From a virus: a stretch of DNA of 64,000 bases. Positions 59,648-64,000 of the stretch are shown here, in pieces (the first letter of the stretch is position 1; every line of letters begins with the position of its first letter). The notes beneath the pieces were generated by a model, which was not told the DNA's origin, made no database searches, and worked only from the letters and a program-made list of their open reading frames with translations. The stretch is from positions 1 through 64,000 of IMG/VR virus record IMGVR_UViG_3300013126_000012. One strand, written 5' to 3'. Position numbers and translations under genes: made by a program.

Positions 59648-60418
59648 TTAGTTGTTGAATAAATCATCAAATGCAGAAGCAACATCATCAACTTTTTTAG
59701 TTGCAGCCGGCTTAGCAGCTTTTGCTGGAGCAGGAGCTTCTTCTTCATCATCCGAATCAACATCTGAATCTGCATTTTCTGGATTCATCCATTCTGCTAA
59801 TGCTTTTTCTAGTTCTTCATAAGATGGTTCTGGAAATAAATCAGTAATCGTAGGTTGATTCATGATTTTTTGTGCAATCTCTTTGTCTTCGGTTGCAGGT
59901 TGTGTATTAGGCTTAACACGAATTGCAGTCTTTGGATAAGCTCCGCCTTCTGCTGGCGTAAATTCTACATCAATATCACGACCATTCATCAAATCCGTAA
60001 TGTCGCCATAATCTGGATCAGAGATAATTGAAAGCAATTCTGTGTAGATTGTTTTACCAAATCCCCAAAACTTAACACCTTCAGATTCTTTACCGCGAAC
60101 AATTACAGGAACATAAGTACGCATTTTAGGTTCAATCTTACGACCCATTAGCCAATCTTCTTTATCTCCGGTCTTTTTAAGCTTATCTGCAAATTCTACG
60201 ATTGGATCTGCGTTGCCAAATGTGATCGGCGATAACATGGATTTCTTTCCGATGTCATAATGAAAATACAATTCTAAAAACGGATTTTCTTTGCGGTGGA
60301 CGTATGGTACAATGCGCACCCTCGTTTTTCCTGCTTCGGGTTTCCAAAGATTCTGTTTTTTGTCATCGGCTTTGTTTAATTGATTAAGTTTTGCTTTGAT
60401 AGCGTCTAAGTTTAACAT
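59648..60418 (-). CDS. 32: Single-stranded DNA-binding protein, gp32-like
   Basis: A 256-residue protein. LNLDAIKAKLNQLNKADDKK is the cooperativity domain, RVRIVPYVHRKENPFLELYF and GFGKTIYTELLSIISDPDYG are the OB-fold core. The C-terminus is acidic (ADSDVDSDDEEEAPAPAK) and ends DDVASAFDDLFNN, as in gp32 tails. No zinc-binding Cys cluster is present, unlike T4 gp32. Coats ssDNA during replication. Confidence 0.9.
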   Translation of the reverse strand: MLNLDAIKAKLNQLNKADDKKQNLWKPEAGKTRVRIVPYVHRKENPFLELYFHYDIGKKSMLSPITFGNADPIVEFADKLKKTGDKEDWLMGRKIEPKMRTYVPVIVRGKESEGVKFWGFGKTIYTELLSIISDPDYGDITDLMNGRDIDVEFTPAEGGAYPKTAIRVKPNTQPATEDKEIAQKIMNQPTITDLFPEPSYEELEKALAEWMNPENADSDVDSDDEEEAPAPAKAAKPAATKKVDDVASAFDDLFNN

Positions 60419-60493
60419 AAATTTCCTTTTTGTTAAGTTGTTAATAAAAAATAATTAATAATAATATAATTGATTTACCGGTTAAATCCAAGT

Positions 60494-61186
60494 TTATAAT
60501 TTGTTTTTTTTTAAATTCATCGTTTGTTTAAATGATTCGAGACGCTTTCGTTTATGTTCTGCAGATTGTGGCCCAGTTTTACGACCTAGTAACGTATTGC
60601 TAATTTTTTGTTTTATTTCGTCAGTTTTAGGTTTACCATAATTATGATTTTTTTCACCTTTTTTTGCATCGCTTAGTTTTTTCTTTATCTCATTAGATAA
60701 CGGTTTACCCATTTGAGATTCGCTCTTTTGTAGTCGTCGATCTTTTGTCCAAGCTGCACTTAACTTTTTTTTAGTTTCGTTAGTATGTTGCTTACCTTTA
60801 TTCCAAGCTTCTCGGCCTTTACTTGATTGACCAATTTTAAGTTTAGTTTCATCAGAATGAGTGAATGATTTTCTTGCGTCACTAATTAATAGTTTAATAT
60901 GCTCGTATTCTCGACTACTAACCGTATAATTGCGTTGTTGCGTATTACTTTGTGTTTTATTTGCCATTAACCAATATGCATATAATAATTTATGATCATT
61001 AGGATAAATTTCACAAAGAAGTTTATGTGCGATAAAATGTTCTCGAGCTGTTAAATCAACTAAATTTGATGCATTATTGCTCCCGCCTATACAACGTGGT
61101 ATGACATGATGTCTTTCTTTGTAACCTAGCAATGTTCTTGTTCGAGCTCGATTAATTAATTGTGTATAAATTCGTTCATAATTCAT
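60494..61186 (-). CDS. HNH homing endonuclease with NUMOD3 repeats
   Basis: A 230-residue protein. YKERHHVIPRCIGGSNNASN, then LVDLTAREHFIAHKLLCEIY are the HNH core (H-H...N...H). The C-terminal half has at least four NUMOD3-like segments (for example SDETKLKIGQSSKGREAWNK). Free-standing, upstream of gp32 in a clear intergenic space. Confidence 0.9.
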   Translation of the reverse strand: MNYERIYTQLINRARTRTLLGYKERHHVIPRCIGGSNNASNLVDLTAREHFIAHKLLCEIYPNDHKLLYAYWLMANKTQSNTQQRNYTVSSREYEHIKLLISDARKSFTHSDETKLKIGQSSKGREAWNKGKQHTNETKKKLSAAWTKDRRLQKSESQMGKPLSNEIKKKLSDAKKGEKNHNYGKPKTDEIKQKISNTLLGRKTGPQSAEHKRKRLESFKQTMNLKKNKL

Positions 61187-61267
61187 TTAATTAGTATCCT
61201 TAGTTAATTAATTATAATTTAATTAGTTATGTCGTTAATTCAAAGTTAATTGTTAAGTTTTTTATTT

Positions 61268-61617
61268 TTAAATTATGATATACCCACCGTAAGCGCCTAA
61301 ACCTCTATCTGCACGTTCTAATTCATTACTAATTTTATCTGCTATTTCATTTGATAAAGTACTTTAAATTCTACAATTCCATCATTTGGATCATATGAAC
61401 GATTAATTGAAGTTTTATCAAAACCATATTTCTTAAATACATTAACGGCAATTCTATCCATGAAGTTATCAGTGCCAGAAAATAAAATCATTAGACTATC
61501 AGCTGGCCTTTCGGTTTCATCTGGATATCCGTTGTTATTTTGATCAGAATCTTCACTCAAATTCTTAGTACCGAACCTTCTCATGTTTTCTGCTAAGATG
61601 TTTTTTAATTTAATCAT
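61268..61617 (-). CDS. Tagged small protein, frameshifted near its end
   Basis: MIKLKNILAE|NMRRF is the shared tag. The uninterrupted frame runs 61342-61617 (91 residues), ending after VEFKVLYQMK. Just past this stop, a frame offset by one reads SNEIADKISNELERADRGLG, then AYGGYIII and a stop at 61268-61270, with protein-like composition. A one-base deletion or -1 slip at CTTTATC would join the two parts. So either an error, a recent mutation or a programmed frameshift. Residues before it (DSLMILFSGTDNFMDRIAVN) look like a small alpha/beta domain. Confidence 0.6.
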
Positions 61618-61646
61618 GACTGTTCCTATGTATAAATTTAAATTTT

Positions 61647-62039
61647 TTAGAATAAATAATCAGAAAGTACTTGATCATTTATTCCGTGTTTTTTTGCAAC
61701 AAGTTCATCTTGTATTTCTACATTTTGAATATCGCCATCTTCATCGAAGGTAACAGTAAAATCAATAGTATCGGATCCTACTTTTAATTCGCAATCAAAT
61801 TTAATATCAGACACTAAACGTGTTTGATCATATGCACCTGTTGGATCATTTTCACTTTCAATTTCTTGTTTGATGTCGTTTATCAGATCTTGGAAATCGC
61901 TTTTATCAGCTACGCCGCCACCTTGATATGTTACATACGAATATCCGCCAATATTTTTATCATATTCTGCACGATTAATAACAATTTGAAAATCTTTATT
62001 TTCTTGATCTTCTCGCAATAAATTTTTCAATTTAATCAT
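61647..62039 (-). CDS. Tagged acidic protein (130 aa)
   Basis: MIKLKNLLRE|DQENK is the shared tag with Glu at 10. The mature part is acidic and beta-rich: YDKNIGGYSYVTYQGGGVAD, IKQEIESENDPTGAYDQTRL and DTIDFTVTFDEDGDIQNVEI. It ends in LVAKKHGINDQVLSDYLF. No family recognised. A TAGGACAAC ribosome site is at good distance, with an ATATTTATA element upstream. Confidence 0.65.
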   Translation of the reverse strand: MIKLKNLLREDQENKDFQIVINRAEYDKNIGGYSYVTYQGGGVADKSDFQDLINDIKQEIESENDPTGAYDQTRLVSDIKFDCELKVGSDTIDFTVTFDEDGDIQNVEIQDELVAKKHGINDQVLSDYLF

Positions 62040-62055
62040 TTGTTGTCCTATATAA

Positions 62056-62064
62056 TATAAATAT
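62056..62064 (-). promoter_or_regulatory. ATATTTATA element before the tagged 130-aa gene
   Basis: The 9-mer touches the stop of the upstream gene; TAGGACAAC and the ATG at 62039 follow. Confidence 0.5.
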
Positions 62065-62450
62065 TAGTTCCATGTAATTTTCTTGAAAAAGATCAAGTCA
62101 ATTACGCGATATCCCGCATCATCGGTTAGGATGAAAGAATTTTGATATTTGGTCCAATCCAATCGATATGATTTGTCTAATACGCCATTATTAACAACCC
62201 GAATAACTTCATTAAGTGCATTGACAGTATATAAAGTATTGGTTTCTTTTTTGCGGTGAATGCTAATTGTATTCTGTCCCCGTTGCGTTCCTGCATCTGC
62301 ATTGTATGTGCAATATAAATTGTCTGCGGCTTCTGCATTGGCAAATACAAAGATTCTGCGTTCTGGTATGGTATAGCTTTGTTGTATGTAATCTGATATT
62401 ATGTTTAAATCTGACTTATGTGCAAATGTGCAAAGTAATTGTGTTTTCAT
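62064..62450 (-). CDS. Hypothetical protein (128 aa)
   Basis: MKTQLLCTFAHKSDLNIISD, FVFANAEAADNLYCTYNADA and GQNTISIHRKKETNTLYTVN: a soluble alpha/beta protein. I recall similar small proteins near structural or recombination genes in T4-like phages, but no function. A 6-nt gap separates it from the 359-residue gene upstream. Confidence 0.6.
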   Translation of the reverse strand: MKTQLLCTFAHKSDLNIISDYIQQSYTIPERRIFVFANAEAADNLYCTYNADAGTQRGQNTISIHRKKETNTLYTVNALNEVIRVVNNGVLDKSYRLDWTKYQNSFILTDDAGYRVIDLIFFKKITWN

Positions 62451-62456
62451 TCTTCA

Positions 62457-63536
62457 TCAATCCTGCGGTTTTTTTGTTACTTTAGTGTTTAATTGGCTAC
62501 CTAATACAAATAATTTATTTTGGTGAAAATTTGCGATTGCTGGCGATAATCGATCCTTGCGACATTTTAAAATAGGTGCCAATTCATCGGCAGCTTCTAA
62601 AAACAACGTTTCATTTGACTTGATTATCATGCCCCACCAATTTACTGATGTAATTTTTTCAACAACCATTTTATCTACAATGTTGCAAAATGCATGAATC
62701 ATAGTATCTAAATTATCATCTAATTGATAAAATGATTGTAGTTTTTTGCTTATATTTTGTAACATTGGAATATCTGAATCGTTGCCTAATTTAATAATAC
62801 GACGAATATCTGTTTCGGTTTTTTCTGTATCTAAAAAATCCAAAACCGAATTAATTTGTTCTCGACCTTTCGATTTGCTAATATCTTGACCAGTTAATAG
62901 TTTTGCCATTTCTAAAAAACTATTCAACAATTGTACGCCTTCAGAAGATAATGATCCAAAATCAAAAGTGATCTTTTCATAGTTTTTCAAAGAAACTGTT
63001 TGATCGCCAACTTCGATATCTGCTTCGATGCCAGATTCGCCAGCAACTGCCCCTTTAACTAAGCCGCCATATGAAATTGCAAACCATAATTCTGATTCAT
63101 CGCCATTTGGAATTTTAATCGTATTTTTGATTATATTATACAATGTACTATAAACTCCGCGAATAGGTACAACTCCGGTTGCTAATCGCATTTTTACTGG
63201 ACCAGTAATTAAATCAATTAATTGATCTGATTCGCTACTACTCATAACTGCATCATACATTGCAGATAATCCGATTATTTGCTGGCCTTCGACACTAAAC
63301 TTTGTTTTAATATATTGTTCAAATGATGTAGCATCATTAAATAGCGAATTAATATCAACTAATTCAGTTGCTTCCGTAATACCTTGAGCTCGATTAACAA
63401 CGCGTTGCGCTTCAAGTGGTGAAAGGTCTGTCATTTCTAAAATGATATCATACAACATCTTGTAATCTCGAGATTGCGTTGGATATCCTTTTGGTAATCT
63501 ATAACTCCATTCTGTTAATATTGAATCTATAGTCAT
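62457..63536 (-). CDS. 359-aa protein with L-T-E start and possible nuclease-like motif
   Basis: Begins MTIDSILTEWSYRLPKGYPT; the first nine residues end L-T-E, like a short tag, and E-W-S-Y-R-L-x-K-G-Y-P is a sequence I remember from various phage proteins. Near residue 165, VKGAVAGESGIEADIEVGDQ, then TVSLKNYEKITF could form a D/E...(S)-L-K site of the PD-(D/E)XK type. The C-terminal half is helical. Could be a packaged nuclease, but this is a weak call. An ATATTTATA element precedes it. Confidence 0.55.
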   Translation of the reverse strand: MTIDSILTEWSYRLPKGYPTQSRDYKMLYDIILEMTDLSPLEAQRVVNRAQGITEATELVDINSLFNDATSFEQYIKTKFSVEGQQIIGLSAMYDAVMSSSESDQLIDLITGPVKMRLATGVVPIRGVYSTLYNIIKNTIKIPNGDESELWFAISYGGLVKGAVAGESGIEADIEVGDQTVSLKNYEKITFDFGSLSSEGVQLLNSFLEMAKLLTGQDISKSKGREQINSVLDFLDTEKTETDIRRIIKLGNDSDIPMLQNISKKLQSFYQLDDNLDTMIHAFCNIVDKMVVEKITSVNWWGMIIKSNETLFLEAADELAPILKCRKDRLSPAIANFHQNKLFVLGSQLNTKVTKKPQD

Positions 63537-63558
63537 AATGAGATAGTTTTCATTTTAT

Positions 63559-63567
63559 TATAAATAT
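63559..63567 (-). promoter_or_regulatory. ATATTTATA element before the 359-aa gene
   Basis: The 9-mer (TTATATTTATAATAAAA) lies about 23 nt before the ATG at 63536 and 17 nt past the upstream stop. Confidence 0.45.
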
Positions 63568-63583
63568 AATGTACTTTATTTAC

Positions 63584-64000
63584 TTATTTTTTTTTACAGT
63601 TATCAAAATGCCATCTATACATATTTGCTGTACTTTTGCTAGATTTTTTACAATGTGGACATATAACATGTTTTTTAAAAAGCCAAGCATTTGACATATT
63701 TAATTTTTCTAGTTCTGATTTAGGTCTTTTATTTTTATTTCGTATTTTTTCTATAGATTCTGCGGAATGATTCCATGTACCTTTTCGTTTTCTCAAAACT
63801 TCCTTATGTTGTTCGGATATAATTTTTCCAGAATGTATAATTTTATTACGTAATGCTACATCTGGCCTAGGCCCTTTTGGTTTTCCTTTTTGCGTTAAAC
63901 CGCGTTTAATATTAGATTCTATAGAATTTTTCCCAGATTTAGATTCCGATGTGGTTAATCTACAATTTAATCCATTTGGTCCTAAAACATTATATAAATC
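63584..64000 (-). CDS. Homing endonuclease, partial (N-terminus beyond window)
   Basis: The frame is open from the right edge, 138 codons plus stop. It contains repeated K-G-x-x-G-P-R / N-I-K-R-G segments of NUMOD3 type (TQKGKPKGPRPDVALRNKII and GTWNHSAESIEKIRNKNKRP). It ends with the zinc-binding CPHCKKSSKSTANMYRWHFD, then NCKKK, a C-terminal finger common in phage GIY-YIG and HNH homing endonucleases. The nuclease domain itself must lie outside the window, so GIY-YIG versus HNH is open. Confidence 0.78.
   Translation of the reverse strand, partial: DLYNVLGPNGLNCRLTTSESKSGKNSIESNIKRGLTQKGKPKGPRPDVALRNKIIHSGKIISEQHKEVLRKRKGTWNHSAESIEKIRNKNKRPKSELEKLNMSNAWLFKKHVICPHCKKSSKSTANMYRWHFDNCKKK

Overview
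The window is 64 kb of AT-rich DNA from a large T4-like myovirus (Tevenvirinae-type replication genes) that most likely infects a member of the Bacteroidota. Phage origin is shown by a near-complete T4-type replisome (family B polymerase gp43, sliding clamp gp45, clamp loader gp44/gp62, helicase gp41, 5' nuclease, UvsX, gp32), free-standing homing endonucleases, a lysis cassette and a tRNA gene. The host guess is an inference. It rests on a secreted surface protein with a Bacteroidota-style signal peptide at the left edge, on DUF2452- and DUF5522-like proteins, and on a ClpS of Bacteroidota flavour. Apart from one gene (38054-39388, +), every gene reads leftward on the minus strand, mostly with ATGA-type start/stop overlaps.

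Layout, left to right: 1-1.0 kb, partial exported adhesin-like gene, tandem terminators and tRNA-Glu; 1.0-6.4 kb, small proteins, an orphan ABC-type membrane domain, thymidylate synthase and a full-length GroEL; 6.4-9.7 kb, a MoxR-type AAA ATPase with a metallopeptidase-like/VWA partner; 9.7-21.6 kb, an accessory and virion-associated block with ClpS, a GH24-LysM lysozyme, a zincin peptidase, basic proteins and a repeat-rich structural protein; 21.6-23.4 kb, holin-like proteins and an amidase (lysis); 23.4-36.4 kb, a 13-kb surface-glycan operon with six to eight glycosyltransferases, NeuB- and NeuA-like enzymes, two sugar epimerases, a D-2-hydroxyacid dehydrogenase and a methyltransferase; 36.4-39.4 kb, a RecB/Cas4-like nuclease, a SLOG-like protein and the inserted plus-strand gene; 39.4-50 kb, clamp loader, clamp, dUTPase, a DpdA-like transglycosylase and DNA polymerase; 50-53.3 kb, GroES-like co-chaperonin, thioredoxin and the 7-deazaguanine genes queE, queD and folE; 53.3-61.2 kb, class II ribonucleotide reductase, helicase, nuclease, UvsX and gp32; 61.2-64 kb, small tagged proteins and a partial homing endonuclease.

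The most striking pattern is a shared N-terminal peptide (M-I-R/K-L-K-x-L-L-x-E, with Glu at residue 10 in most) on about ten otherwise unrelated proteins: a lysozyme, a zinc metallopeptidase, a very basic protein, a Cys-rich protein and several unknowns. Length and final L-x-E match the capsid-targeting sequence of T4 internal head proteins, which the prohead protease cuts after (L/I)-x-E. I infer that this phage packages a varied set of proteins in its head for delivery with the genome. The coding DNA of the tags differs at synonymous positions, so the peptide looks selected, not recently copied.

A second system is a 7-deazaguanine DNA-modification pathway (FolE, QueD, QueE and a DpdA-like enzyme). 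QueC is not in this window, and a second T-fold protein carries the metal-site histidines that the QueD-like protein partly lacks. Exact copies of an ATATTTATA element lie at many gene boundaries and are a candidate phage promoter signal.
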